A stretch of DNA of 32,440 nucleotides from Nanobdellota archaeon (GTDB lineage: Archaea > Nanobdellota > Nanobdellia > Woesearchaeales > WJIZ01): contig JAGLMD010000026.1 of assembly GCA_023140175.1 (NCBI GenBank), positions 1 to 32,440 of the forward strand. Reading direction: 5' to 3'. Positions 22,357 through 30,762 of the stretch are shown piece after piece. The position numbers were made by a program, and so were the translations under genes. The notes beneath the pieces are model-generated. The model was not told the origin of the DNA. It was given only the letters and a program-made list of their open reading frames with translations, and did no database searches. Within the stretch, counting starts at the first letter, position 1, and each line of letters opens with the position of its first letter.

Positions 22357-23238
22357 GTGGCATTAGGTAATCTTATCAGAGCTACCAGGCTCTATAGAAC
22401 ATTGCCGGTATTGATGGTAATGATAGTAAGCTCTGCATTTGCCAATCGCTTCTCAATAAAAATAATATATCTTGCTTCCATTTGCCTATTAGTCTATGCA
22501 TGTGCAGGAGTGCATAATGCAATAAAAGACAAGGATTATTTGCTTCCTTCTTATTCAAAATTTATTGTATTTTCATTATTGATAATTTCAGCCATAATAT
22601 CGCTGCAGGATATAGTTATTTTCTTTACGGCAATTCTCTGGATTCTGCTGGGTTTGATATATAACACCGCGGCAAGACATATTCTTTTTGGAGATGCAAC
22701 TATACTATCCATTACTCATTTTGCTTTGCCTTCCTTAAGTACTTCTTTGCTTTTAGATGTTGAGCTTAAGTTTGCTTTATTTTTATCCGGGTTTATGTTT
22801 TTTACATTCTGGTTCATAATGCACAGCAAAAACCTTAAGGATGCTAAAGAGGATAAGCAAAGAGAGTATAAGACGTTAGTTACTATGTTTAAAAATGGCA
22901 GATACTTTACACTTATATTGCTGGATATTTCTTTTATATTGATGTTTATTTCATATTTCCTGTTTGATTTATCGATTAAATATTTATTAATTCTTGTTAT
23001 TGTATCTATCCTGAATTTAGTTGTTATTAATAGGATGGTTAATAGTGAAGCAGGACAAGCTGTTAAGCTTATAAGGTTGATCATGTTAATATTTTTGTTC
23101 GGGCTTATTTTTGATAAAGCTAGTAATGATATTGTTGTTTTATTTTCATTATTCTTGGTTTTTATATCAGCGTTGTTCTTGATTCCTGATGTCATAAATA
23201 TAACTAAGAAACGTTTTGTAGATATAGCGGGGCAATGA
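22357..23238 (+). CDS. UbiA-family membrane prenyltransferase
   Basis: UbiA enzymes join a prenyl diphosphate to an acceptor (quinone precursor, glycerol phosphate, tetrapyrrole) inside the membrane. The product (293 aa) has about eight or nine hydrophobic helices and both Asp-rich Mg2+-diphosphate motifs: N54-x3-D58-x-D60 (VHNAIKDKD) and D162-x3-D166 (KDAKEDKQREYKTL). The first is a shortened form of the usual NDxxDxxxD. It starts with GTG at 22357, 6 nt after GAGGGGTGAT. It heads a six-gene operon and diverges from idi. It could be a geranylgeranylglyceryl-phosphate transferase for archaeal lipids, but the neighbours point to an aromatic or other acceptor. The acceptor cannot be read from sequence. 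Confidence 0.82.
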   Translation: MALGNLIRATRLYRTLPVLMVMIVSSAFANRFSIKIIYLASICLLVYACAGVHNAIKDKDYLLPSYSKFIVFSLLIISAIISLQDIVIFFTAILWILLGLIYNTAARHILFGDATILSITHFALPSLSTSLLLDVELKFALFLSGFMFFTFWFIMHSKNLKDAKEDKQREYKTLVTMFKNGRYFTLILLDISFILMFISYFLFDLSIKYLLILVIVSILNLVVINRMVNSEAGQAVKLIRLIMLIFLFGLIFDKASNDIVVLFSLFLVFISALFLIPDVINITKKRFVDIAGQ

Positions 23239-23245
23239 GTCTGAA

Positions 23246-24388
23246 ATGATCTATAAGTCAAGGCTAAAACAGAAAATTAAGGTTTATGATACAACTTTAA
23301 GAGATGGAGAGCAGATGCCTTCTGTGGTATTTTCTCCTAAAGAAAAGATAATGCTAGCCTCAAAAATAGCAGAATTTGGTGCCGGTATAATTGGCATTAT
23401 GCCTGCCGTATCTGATGAAGAGAAAAAGGTAACTAAAATAATATCGAATATGGGGCTTAAAGCAGACATTACTGCAGCGACTATGTTGAGGAAAGACCAC
23501 ATAGATATTGCAGCGGAATGCGGTGTACAAAGGATAATATTGTTTAGTTCGCTTTCTGATATACATCTTAATACTAAATTGAGGATAACAAGAGAGGAAA
23601 ATATAAGGAAAAGTTTAGGGTTTATTGAATATGCCTCTAGCCGGGGATTAACAGTAGATTTTGCCGGAGAGGATGCGACAAGGACAGATATTGATTATGT
23701 TGTTGAATTTATTAATGCTGTATCAAATAAAATAGATTATTTTCTTCCTTGTGATACCTTGGGGATTTTAACGCCATTCCAGACCTATAATTTTATCAGG
23801 AAAATTAAGCAGAACTGCAGATGTAAAATTGGCTTGCATATACATAATGATTTTGGCCAGGCTACAGCAAATACTCTTGCTGGTTTGGAGGCAGGTGCTG
23901 ATCTGTTCTCCGGGACTTTTAATGGTATTGGTGAGAGGACAGGAAATGCACCTATTGAAGAGGTGGTTATGGCACTTAAAATGCAGTATGGAGTTGATTT
24001 AGGCTTAAAATATAAGCTGATTAGTAATATATGCAGCTCAGTAGAAAGGTATTCAGGAATAGTGCTGCAGAAACATAAACCAATTTCTGGAAGGCATGCC
24101 TTCTCACATGAAAGTGGCATTCATGTTGATGGCATATTGAAGAATCCATTAAATTATGAGAATTTTAACCCGGGAATTATTGGAAGAGAGAGAAGAATAT
24201 TATTTGGAAAGCATAGTGGTATTTGCAGTCTTAGATATTTGTTTGACAATATGTTCGTAGATGAAGAATTAATGATGATATTAAATGATATTAAGCAAAG
24301 GTCCCAAATACAGAAGAGGGCCTTTTCTGAAAGAGAGATAATTGATTTATATGGCCGCAAGGAAGTAGAATCGGTGTTGGTAACATGA
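23246..24388 (+). CDS. Homocitrate/citramalate/isopropylmalate synthase-like enzyme
   Basis: Enzymes of this family condense acetyl-CoA with a 2-oxo acid. Motifs present are DTTLRDGEQ (15-23), the metal-binding HIHND (H198, H200), GERTGNAPIEE (229-239) and HESGIHVDG (288-296), followed by GKHSG. At 380 aa it lacks the C-terminal LeuA regulatory domain, as do NifV and AksA homocitrate synthases, to which HESGIHVDGILK is closest. The segment that usually reads I-E-V-G before PA is IIGIMPA here, so the 2-oxo acid pocket may differ. It starts 7 nt after the UbiA gene and overlaps the next gene by 4 nt. No companion oxidative decarboxylase is nearby. Confidence 0.83.
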   Translation: MIYKSRLKQKIKVYDTTLRDGEQMPSVVFSPKEKIMLASKIAEFGAGIIGIMPAVSDEEKKVTKIISNMGLKADITAATMLRKDHIDIAAECGVQRIILFSSLSDIHLNTKLRITREENIRKSLGFIEYASSRGLTVDFAGEDATRTDIDYVVEFINAVSNKIDYFLPCDTLGILTPFQTYNFIRKIKQNCRCKIGLHIHNDFGQATANTLAGLEAGADLFSGTFNGIGERTGNAPIEEVVMALKMQYGVDLGLKYKLISNICSSVERYSGIVLQKHKPISGRHAFSHESGIHVDGILKNPLNYENFNPGIIGRERRILFGKHSGICSLRYLFDNMFVDEELMMILNDIKQRSQIQKRAFSEREIIDLYGRKEVESVLVT

Positions 24389-25521
24389 AACTTAACACTT
24401 ATGTAGATTATGCTGGATTGAGGCTTAGCAATCCTATAATTGCTGCGTCATCGAATTTAACAAAGACTGTTAAGAGAATGAAGAATCTGGAAGAGAGTAG
24501 TATAGGGGCGATTATTGTAAAAAGTCTTCTTGAGAAAAAAATAGCGAAAAAAGCACCAAAACCAAGATTTAAGATTATATCTAGTGGGATACATTTACTG
24601 AAATCAGATTCTCTCTATTCTTATGAGCCTTCAGACTGGAGTCTTGAAAAGTATGCAGGAGAGATTACTAAAGCAAAAAAAGAGTTAAGAATCCCTGTTA
24701 TTGCCAGTTTGGCATGTATTACAGATGAAGGGTGGATGTCTTACGGAAAAGATTTAGAAGAAGCTGGTGCAGATGCAATCGAGTTAAATTTTTCGTGTCC
24801 GGTTGGGCCCCATATCTCTTCTGAAGATGATTTTATTGATAGATTAGTAAAGATTGTGAAAATGCTTAAGCAGGAACTATATATCCCTATTATCGCTAAA
24901 TTAACACCCCAGCTTACTAACCCCACATATGTTTCTAAGAATTTAGAGAAGGCAGGTGCTGATGCAGTAGTAATGTTCAACAGGTTTTCTGGCTTGGAGA
25001 TCAATATTAAGGAAGAGAAACCCATATTATGTGGATCTTATTGCGGTTATGGTGGAGCATGGCAGATAAATCACTCATTGCGGTGGGTAAGTGCTTCCTT
25101 TAAGGTTCTGGATGTCCCGATAAGTGGATCAGGAGGAGTTTCTTCAGCTGAAGATATAATTAAGTATATTCTTGCAGGAGCAACAACTGTACAGCTATGT
25201 ACTTTAATTCATATGAAGGGGATTTCTGTGATTAAGGAACTTAATAAAGGTTTAAGGAGATTTATGATTGATAAGGGCTATTCTTGTTTAGATGATTTTA
25301 GGGGGAAGGTTGTAGATGATATAATACAGCCATCAGATATAGATGTTAGTTCTAATAATATGCGGGCTAGGATTGACCCTGACAAGTGCAATAGCTGCGG
25401 TATTTGTGAAAAAGTTTGTATGAATAATGCTATAGTGGATTTTCAAGTTAGCTCTAAGTGCGAGGGCTGCGGTTTGTGTGCTGAAGTTTGTGCTAATAAG
25501 GCAATTTCAATGGTGAATTAG
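24385..25521 (+). CDS. Dihydroorotate/dihydropyrimidine-dehydrogenase-like flavoprotein with two [4Fe-4S]
   Basis: Residues 1 to about 310 form a DHOD-type FMN barrel: SNPIIAASSN at the start, ELNFSCPVG with active-site C138, and the phosphate-binding GSGGVSSAEDI. The C-terminus is a bacterial-type ferredoxin with two complete clusters, C335/C338/C341/C345 and C359/C362/C365/C369. This architecture is that of PreA (the pyrimidine-reducing subunit of NAD-dependent dihydropyrimidine dehydrogenase). No PreT partner or pyrimidine gene is nearby, so I infer reduction or oxidation of a different ring or enone, with electrons from ferredoxin. Its ATG overlaps the previous stop codon (ATGA). Confidence 0.82.
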   Translation: MKLNTYVDYAGLRLSNPIIAASSNLTKTVKRMKNLEESSIGAIIVKSLLEKKIAKKAPKPRFKIISSGIHLLKSDSLYSYEPSDWSLEKYAGEITKAKKELRIPVIASLACITDEGWMSYGKDLEEAGADAIELNFSCPVGPHISSEDDFIDRLVKIVKMLKQELYIPIIAKLTPQLTNPTYVSKNLEKAGADAVVMFNRFSGLEINIKEEKPILCGSYCGYGGAWQINHSLRWVSASFKVLDVPISGSGGVSSAEDIIKYILAGATTVQLCTLIHMKGISVIKELNKGLRRFMIDKGYSCLDDFRGKVVDDIIQPSDIDVSSNNMRARIDPDKCNSCGICEKVCMNNAIVDFQVSSKCEGCGLCAEVCANKAISMVN

Positions 25522-25522
25522 A

Positions 25523-26032
25523 TTGATAATTAAAGGTAAGGTATGGAAATATGGAGATCATGTTAACACAGATGTGATTATACCTGGCAGATATGCAATG
25601 TGTGCTTTATCTGAATTAGGAGAGCATTGTATGGAAGATCTTGATCCTGATTTTGTAAAGAAAGTAAGGAAGGGAGATATAATTGTAGCAGGCAAGAACT
25701 TTGGCTGTGGCTCTTCCAGACAGCATGCCCCGATAGCTATACAGGCTGCTGGCGTATCTTGTGTTATTGCTAAATCTTTCGCCAGGATATTCTTCAGGAA
25801 TGCAATAAACATGGCTTTTCCTGCATTTGAGTTAGTTGAGGCAGACAGAATTGAGGAAGGAGATTATTTAAGGATTGATGTAAAAGAAGGGAAAATTGAG
25901 AATTTAACTAAGGAAGAGGATTATACTATCAAACCTATTCCTGAGTTTTTAATGAATATTTTTTCTTCTGGCGGATTATTGAAATATATAAAACAAAGGG
26001 GGGCAAAATATGAAAAAGATATTATTTGTTAA
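25523..26032 (+). CDS. LeuD/HacB-like swivel subunit of a hydro-lyase
   Basis: This is the small (swivelling) subunit of the isopropylmalate/homoaconitate dehydratase family, which isomerises hydroxy-acids with a large [4Fe-4S] subunit. Typical parts are NTDVIIPGRY (15-24), GKNFGCGSSRQHAP (57-70) and AKSFARIFFRNA. In methanogen homoaconitase the substrate loop has Tyr-Leu-Arg-Thr; here it is YAMC (24-27), so another substrate is likely. No large subunit occurs in the window and must be elsewhere. It starts with TTG at 25523, one base after the previous stop, with GGTGA 6 nt upstream inside that gene. It overlaps the next gene by 23 nt. At 169 aa it is normal in length. Confidence 0.87.
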   Translation: MIIKGKVWKYGDHVNTDVIIPGRYAMCALSELGEHCMEDLDPDFVKKVRKGDIIVAGKNFGCGSSRQHAPIAIQAAGVSCVIAKSFARIFFRNAINMAFPAFELVEADRIEEGDYLRIDVKEGKIENLTKEEDYTIKPIPEFLMNIFSSGGLLKYIKQRGAKYEKDIIC

Positions 26033-27332
26033 TCCTGCTTATAAGGGGGATGTTTTACCTAAAGTTTTAAAGATACCGCCTTTAGCTTTGGCAACTTTAG
26101 CATCTTATACTCCAGATAATTATGAGATGAAGATAGTTGATGAGAATGTTTCTACTTTGAATTTAAATGAATGTGTTGATTTAATCGCAATATCATCTAT
26201 GACCTATAATGCTCCAAGGGCTTATGAAATTGCGCAAGGATTTAGGGAAAGGGGTATTCCTGTAGTTATAGGCGGGATACATCCTTCGATGCTGCCAAAT
26301 GAGGCTATCCAATATTGTGATTCTGTTATCATTGGAGAGGCTGAGAGTATTTGGAAACAAGTTATTAAGGACTTTGAGAATAATAAGTTACAACATTTCT
26401 ATTATGGCCTAAGAACGAATCTTGAAAACATGTCAGTTCCACGAAGAGATTTGTTTGAGAAGAAATACAGAATCGATATGGTACAGACTTCGAGAGGTTG
26501 TCCTTTTAACTGCGAATTTTGTTCTGTTACTGAATTTAATGGGGGAACTTATAGAAGAAGGCCCATAAAGGAAGTGATTCATGAAATCAAAAGCCTTCCT
26601 ACTAAAAGATTTATGTTTGCTGATGATAATATAATTGGAAGTGGAAAGAAATCAGAAGAATACTCGTTGGCTTTGTTTAAAGAGTTAAAGGAAATTAATG
26701 TAATCTGGGGTTCTCAAGCCTCCATTAATATTGCAGATAATGATAATGTTTTGAAAGCTGTCGCAGAAGCAGGTGGAATGGGATTTTTTATAGGTATAGA
26801 ATCTTTAAGCGAGGATTCTTTGAAGCAAATGGGAAAAGGTATAAATCTGAAAGAGGGTGTTAAGAATTATAAGAACACAATTAAAAAATTACATGATTAT
26901 GGTATTGTTGTCACAGGAGCGTTTGTTCTTGGAAATGATGGTGATAAGAAAGATATTTTTCAGAGGACTATAGATTTCATTTATGATGCTGACATTGATA
27001 GGGCACAGATAACAATCTCAACGCCTTTGCCGGGCACTAGATTATTTAAGAGACTTGAGAGAGAGGGGAGGATATTATACAAGAATTACCCTTATGATTG
27101 GAGAAAATATGATGTTTTTCATGCTGTCTTTGAGCCAAAGAATATGACTATAGAGGAACTGGAGAATGGATTCTTAGATGTTTATAGTTCTATAACTTCA
27201 AATTATTCTTCATTAAAAAGAGCTTTAAGGAGCTTGGTTAATACAAAGAATGTTTTATCTTCGACGCTTTCATATCTCTATAATCGGGCGTATGGAAAGG
27301 GTGTGTCTACACTTTATAGCAGAACTTGTTAA
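26010..27332 (+). CDS. B12-binding-type radical SAM enzyme
   Basis: The N-terminal 140 residues form a cobalamin-binding-type Rossmann domain (VVIGGIHPSMLPNEA, then DSVIIGEAE), without the base-off DxHxxG motif. The radical SAM core follows, with the cluster cysteines C164, C168 and C171 (SRGCPFNCEFC). The C-terminal 100 or so residues resemble the DUF4070-type tail of enzymes such as the hopanoid methylase HpnR. Members methylate unactivated carbons or remodel rings. AAAGGGGGGC precedes the ATG at 26010, inside the preceding gene. At 440 aa it is complete. In this operon it may methylate, cyclise or couple the prenylated product; the reaction is an inference. Confidence 0.87.
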   Translation: MKKILFVNPAYKGDVLPKVLKIPPLALATLASYTPDNYEMKIVDENVSTLNLNECVDLIAISSMTYNAPRAYEIAQGFRERGIPVVIGGIHPSMLPNEAIQYCDSVIIGEAESIWKQVIKDFENNKLQHFYYGLRTNLENMSVPRRDLFEKKYRIDMVQTSRGCPFNCEFCSVTEFNGGTYRRRPIKEVIHEIKSLPTKRFMFADDNIIGSGKKSEEYSLALFKELKEINVIWGSQASINIADNDNVLKAVAEAGGMGFFIGIESLSEDSLKQMGKGINLKEGVKNYKNTIKKLHDYGIVVTGAFVLGNDGDKKDIFQRTIDFIYDADIDRAQITISTPLPGTRLFKRLEREGRILYKNYPYDWRKYDVFHAVFEPKNMTIEELENGFLDVYSSITSNYSSLKRALRSLVNTKNVLSSTLSYLYNRAYGKGVSTLYSRTC

Positions 27333-27333
27333 A

Positions 27334-28500
27334 ATGGAAAATTATGATGTTGTTATAGTTGGCGGCGGGATTGCCGGGACAGGATTGGCTTATAATCTTA
27401 GCCAGATTTGTCCAAAAAAAGATATTTTAGTTATTGATAAGAATAATGAAGGAGGAAATGCTGGATATGGATACAGAAATGTTTTTAAAAATGTCATAGA
27501 AAAATATGATTTGCCAGTATACCATAAATACAAAGGTGTCAAAGTAGGATCAAATGATGAAGTATATTTTCATTTGGATGTACCACAATATTTTATTGAT
27601 TATAAAGAAGTATGCAGGAAATTCATTGAAAGGTCTTCTGTTCTATTTAAGATAGAAGAGGGATTGAGTATCAAGAATGGTGTTTTAGTAACTAATAAAG
27701 CAGAATATAAGTTTAAACATTTGGTTGATTGTTCGGGTTCAAATCTTTTTTTAAAAAGATTGCATAACCATAATCTTCCTTATAGATATTGGGTAGGTAA
27801 AACTAGAGTTATAAAAAATAATAAGCAATTTAAAACAGACTATTATTATTTTTTCTTTGGTGAAGATGGATATCTCGAAGAGTTATATCCTTTAAAGGAT
27901 AAATTATTACATGGGGATTGGCAATTTTCTAAACAAATAAATTATAAAAAAATAAAATTTTCAAAGAAAAGATTTTATCATAAAATAAGAGATCCCATTA
28001 TTGAAAAATATGATTTTCTATCTATCCCATTGGGTCCTACTTTTCCATTTGTATATAGAAATTACGCAATTCTGGGAGATAGTTGCGGCATGGCCCCCCC
28101 TCCATCTGCACTAGCAATTGACCATATCCTGGAGAATTCTTCTGTATTAGCTCAAGCAATAAAAATGAATAATTTAAAGATATATGAAAAAAACTGGAAG
28201 AAGAAATATTTAGAATTCTATATTAAAACTCTTTCTTCTAAAATAGATAGATATCATTCTTCAGAAATAATTAAGATATTAAAACGATATCCTAAGCAGA
28301 CACTAATAATGAACAGCCTAAAAAAATATCCAAATATTTTCTTATCAATGATGAAGAATATTGAGCATAGCGACAAAAAAGAAATAAAAAAAATTTTATC
28401 AATGTACCCGAAATATCATATTATTTGGGCTGTATATCATTATCTTAATCTAAAATTTAAATATTTATTTATGGACTTAAAAAGTATAGTGAATATTTAG
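27334..28500 (+). CDS. FAD-dependent oxidoreductase, geranylgeranyl-reductase-like
   Basis: The product starts with a dinucleotide-binding fold (YDVVIVGGGIAGTGLAYNL; G10, G12, G15), chosen over an upstream in-frame start because the fold begins there and one base separates it from the preceding stop. A second FAD contact, YAILGDSCGMAPPPSALAI, resembles the GD-x-x-G-x-x-P motif of geranylgeranyl reductases and related flavin enzymes. Such enzymes saturate or oxidise prenyl chains. The C-terminal 120 residues are unusually Lys-, Ile- and Tyr-rich, and the gene is more AT-rich than those before it, so it may have joined the operon later. Its end overlaps the convergent V4R gene by 24 bp. Confidence 0.75.
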   Translation: MENYDVVIVGGGIAGTGLAYNLSQICPKKDILVIDKNNEGGNAGYGYRNVFKNVIEKYDLPVYHKYKGVKVGSNDEVYFHLDVPQYFIDYKEVCRKFIERSSVLFKIEEGLSIKNGVLVTNKAEYKFKHLVDCSGSNLFLKRLHNHNLPYRYWVGKTRVIKNNKQFKTDYYYFFFGEDGYLEELYPLKDKLLHGDWQFSKQINYKKIKFSKKRFYHKIRDPIIEKYDFLSIPLGPTFPFVYRNYAILGDSCGMAPPPSALAIDHILENSSVLAQAIKMNNLKIYEKNWKKKYLEFYIKTLSSKIDRYHSSEIIKILKRYPKQTLIMNSLKKYPNIFLSMMKNIEHSDKKEIKKILSMYPKYHIIWAVYHYLNLKFKYLFMDLKSIVNI

Positions 28501-29595
28501 AGACTTTAAATCTTTCTTTAATATTTTATAATTCGCTTTTTTATTGTATATATTATTTAAGAATCCGTTTAATATAGAGGCCGTATACAGGTAATCATCA
28601 TATTTACTAATTGGCGGATAAACAAAGTTAAACAATATACTGTTCTTTTCTTTCTTATAATATGGAATGCCATAGCCAAATGCACAAAATATTTGCACAA
28701 GAAAATTTAGTTTCCCATCTATGGTTTTACCCTTATTTAGAACCATCGGAGCTATTTTTTCTGCACCCCTTACAAGGCATCTTAGTAAAAACTTTTTCTT
28801 ATGTATTTCAGAGTAATGGGTATACACTATACCAAAAAACCCGTGTTCGGCTGGTGCTATTGGCACATTATTGAAAATAAATTTTCCAGATTCATCTAAT
28901 TTTACTAAACCATTCCTAATAAAATCTCTGAATGAGTATCGCTTTGAAATTACCTTTATATTTTCTGGAAAATTTAGTTTTTCATATGTGCTTAATGGCT
29001 GTAATTTTTTGATAATAGGAATATATTTCTTTTCGATTCTTTTATTGATTATAATCTGACAATTCATAGGACAATCCTTGCACTTAAGTTCTGCTTCCAA
29101 ATTTTCTCCAAATAAGGGGCTAATAATCCCACTTACTAATCCACTAACTATTGAGCCTTGTCCACTCTTTCTACAAAATAAATTATTTTCACCTTCTAAG
29201 ATTATCTCTTTTTTTTCTTTGTTGAATGTTACTTTATTACTTGCAGAAATACCTGAACTTCTAAGATTATCAAATAAATAATGGATTACTAACGGCTGCA
29301 AAAACATGGGCACTTTTTTTGCTTTTGCCAAAAGCATATACCTCATGCCAACATCTTTTCCTATCTTATAAAATAATTCAGAAGTTTTATCTGATCCCAG
29401 TTCTTTTAACGTTTCTTGTTGAAGATATGCAAATATATCCTCAAAATGCCATATCTGCCTTTTTTTACTAGACTGTTTGCCATATTTCTGAGAAGTTTTA
29501 TTATAAATTATCCCCGGCTTATCTATCCTTACAACCTTCGGAAAAAACAGCTTATTTAGAGTATAATTTATTATCTTCTTTCCAATTTCTGCCAT
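28477..29595 (-). CDS. V4R-domain protein, probable small-molecule binder
   Basis: Residues of about 50-185 resemble the V4R (4-vinyl reductase) domain: a helical start, then GLVSGIISPLFGENLEAELK and a Cys cluster at C172, C175 and C179 (KCKDCPMNC). V4R domains occur in BchJ and in sensors of aromatic hydrocarbons and bind small hydrophobic molecules. The second half (about 200-372) looks like a divergent repeat without cysteines. It converges on the FAD gene (24-bp overlap) and has a similar AT-rich, Lys-rich composition. It might bind or sense a product or intermediate of the neighbouring operon. It lies 31 bp from the KaiC-like gene on the same strand. Confidence 0.6.
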   Translation of the reverse strand: MAEIGKKIINYTLNKLFFPKVVRIDKPGIIYNKTSQKYGKQSSKKRQIWHFEDIFAYLQQETLKELGSDKTSELFYKIGKDVGMRYMLLAKAKKVPMFLQPLVIHYLFDNLRSSGISASNKVTFNKEKKEIILEGENNLFCRKSGQGSIVSGLVSGIISPLFGENLEAELKCKDCPMNCQIIINKRIEKKYIPIIKKLQPLSTYEKLNFPENIKVISKRYSFRDFIRNGLVKLDESGKFIFNNVPIAPAEHGFFGIVYTHYSEIHKKKFLLRCLVRGAEKIAPMVLNKGKTIDGKLNFLVQIFCAFGYGIPYYKKEKNSILFNFVYPPISKYDDYLYTASILNGFLNNIYNKKANYKILKKDLKSLNIHYTF

Positions 29596-29626
29596 TTTCT
29601 AAGAATAAATGAGGTTAAATATATAT

Positions 29627-30322
29627 TTAACTCTCTTTCCTGATAACAATGCCTTTCTTTGTTATTTCATAGGCCTTGCTTTCTTTATACTGGTTGGTCC
29701 ACCTCATCTTCGGGATAAAGATTCTTCTTTCAATTGCACCGAGCTCGAGAAAATCAAGGTTAATTATTCCATCAACCAAATAGGGAATATTGTAATAAAA
29801 CCCGTGTTTTGAATCCTGCTGCATTTCAAGTATTAGTATGGTTGTCAATTCTTTTTTCCTAAGCATAGAAAATGCCCGATTTACCATCCTCCTTATGTTG
29901 ACCTCATGTGATAAATTCAGGGATTCTGGACTAAAAGACGATGCAAAGAAACAGTTGAATGAATCTATTACAAGCCTCTTAATACCATTGTCTTCATTAA
30001 TCTTTTGAAATAATTCAGAATAAACTTTTTCATACTCTGGATAGGTCATGCATTTTATTATTATCTTGCCTTCTTTCTCAAGTTTGCGGAACTCTGCTGC
30101 AAAGCTAAATTGTGAGACCATCCTGTCTATATTGCTTCTCGGCTCTTCAAGGCAGATATAAACACATTTTTGCCCTTTTTTTGCGCCTGTTAAAATAAAA
30201 TGTAGGTTAAATATTGTTTTTCCCACGCCAGGGGGGCCTGATATGCCTATAATAGAGCTCTTAGGAATACCTCCTTCAAGCATATCATCAACACCCTTTA
30301 TTCCGATTTTTTCTCTTTCCAT
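29627..30322 (-). CDS. KaiC-like RecA-family ATPase, single domain
   Basis: The product (231 aa) opens with IGIKGVDDMLEGGIPKSSII and the P-loop GPPGVGKT (residues 29-36), then a CLEEPRSN segment and Walker B RLVIDSF. These define the KaiC/RadA-like ATPases often annotated as implicated in signal transduction. Only one domain is present, whereas KaiC itself has two. An EITKKG tail precedes the C-terminus, as in many archaeal homologues. AAGGCGG lies before the ATG. It is 19 bp downstream of one member of the small paralogous pair and is probably co-transcribed with it. The partner or signal is unknown. Confidence 0.87.
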   Translation of the reverse strand: MEREKIGIKGVDDMLEGGIPKSSIIGISGPPGVGKTIFNLHFILTGAKKGQKCVYICLEEPRSNIDRMVSQFSFAAEFRKLEKEGKIIIKCMTYPEYEKVYSELFQKINEDNGIKRLVIDSFNCFFASSFSPESLNLSHEVNIRRMVNRAFSMLRKKELTTILILEMQQDSKHGFYYNIPYLVDGIINLDFLELGAIERRIFIPKMRWTNQYKESKAYEITKKGIVIRKES

Positions 30323-30341
30323 GTATGTTCCGCCTTAAATC

Positions 30342-30647
30342 TTATTCTAATTTAAATTTATCAACCAAATAAATAAATACTGTTTTGGTTTCAGTCTCAA
30401 TCTTCTGGCATGTGACCTTTGAGTTAAATTTAAGATCTTTTCTGAGCTCCTTAGGGATAAGGAAATATTTTGTTGCCTGGTTCTTGCCTCTTAGCGAGAT
30501 ATTTGAGCTGATATCAAGTACATCCTCTGAAAACAAATGGATATTCTTAACATGGCCCTTAAGATGTAATGCCTCGTCATAATCAACTAAAACCTCAAAT
30601 ATGACACTGCCTTCGTTAGTCGTTTTTGAATTTAAAATATTTCCCAT
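30342..30647 (-). CDS. Small conserved protein, paralogue of the 30816 gene
   Basis: The 101-residue product shares with the divergent gene at 30816-31130 the pattern M-G-x-I-L-x-S-K, E/D-EAL-x-L-x-G-x-VKN-x-H-x-FS, RG-x4-TK-x-FL-x-P-x2-LR, and a C-terminal CQKI before a hydrophobic strand. It looks like a small beta-rich domain, and the H-x-F-S and TK-x-F-L-x-P motifs are probably functional. I do not recognise the family. It lies directly upstream of the KaiC-like ATPase gene, so it may be its regulator or partner. A TATA box (minus strand, about 30667-30678) precedes it. Confidence 0.7.
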   Translation of the reverse strand: MGNILNSKTTNEGSVIFEVLVDYDEALHLKGHVKNIHLFSEDVLDISSNISLRGKNQATKYFLIPKELRKDLKFNSKVTCQKIETETKTVFIYLVDKFKLE

Positions 30648-30734
30648 AGTAATCCTTTCTTGTTAAACGTATATAAATATGATATTACACTTTTAAATAA
30701 TAACAGTTTACTATATTAATGTTGCGCTTAATTT

Positions 30735-30762
30735 GGGATAAAAAAATCGAGATTATTATCCC
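30735..30762. promoter_or_regulatory. Palindromic site between divergent paralogues
   Basis: TGGGATAA (30734-30741) pairs with TTATCCCA (30756-30763) across a 14-nt spacer. It is midway between the divergent TATA boxes (about 30672 on minus, 30782 on plus). Its GGATAA...TTATCC arms resemble those at 22246-22293 in the idi/UbiA intergenic region. Confidence 0.4.

Noticed and set aside
22716-23261. 181-codon minus-strand frame opposite the UbiA gene
   Set aside because: It is antisense to a gene with clear motifs and has the Asn/Ile/Lys-rich look of an opposite-strand shadow.
26981-27333. Earlier start at 27250 for the FAD enzyme
   Set aside because: It would overlap the radical SAM gene by 83 nt and add 28 residues ahead of the FAD-binding fold; the ATG at 27334 fits the fold and the gene spacing.
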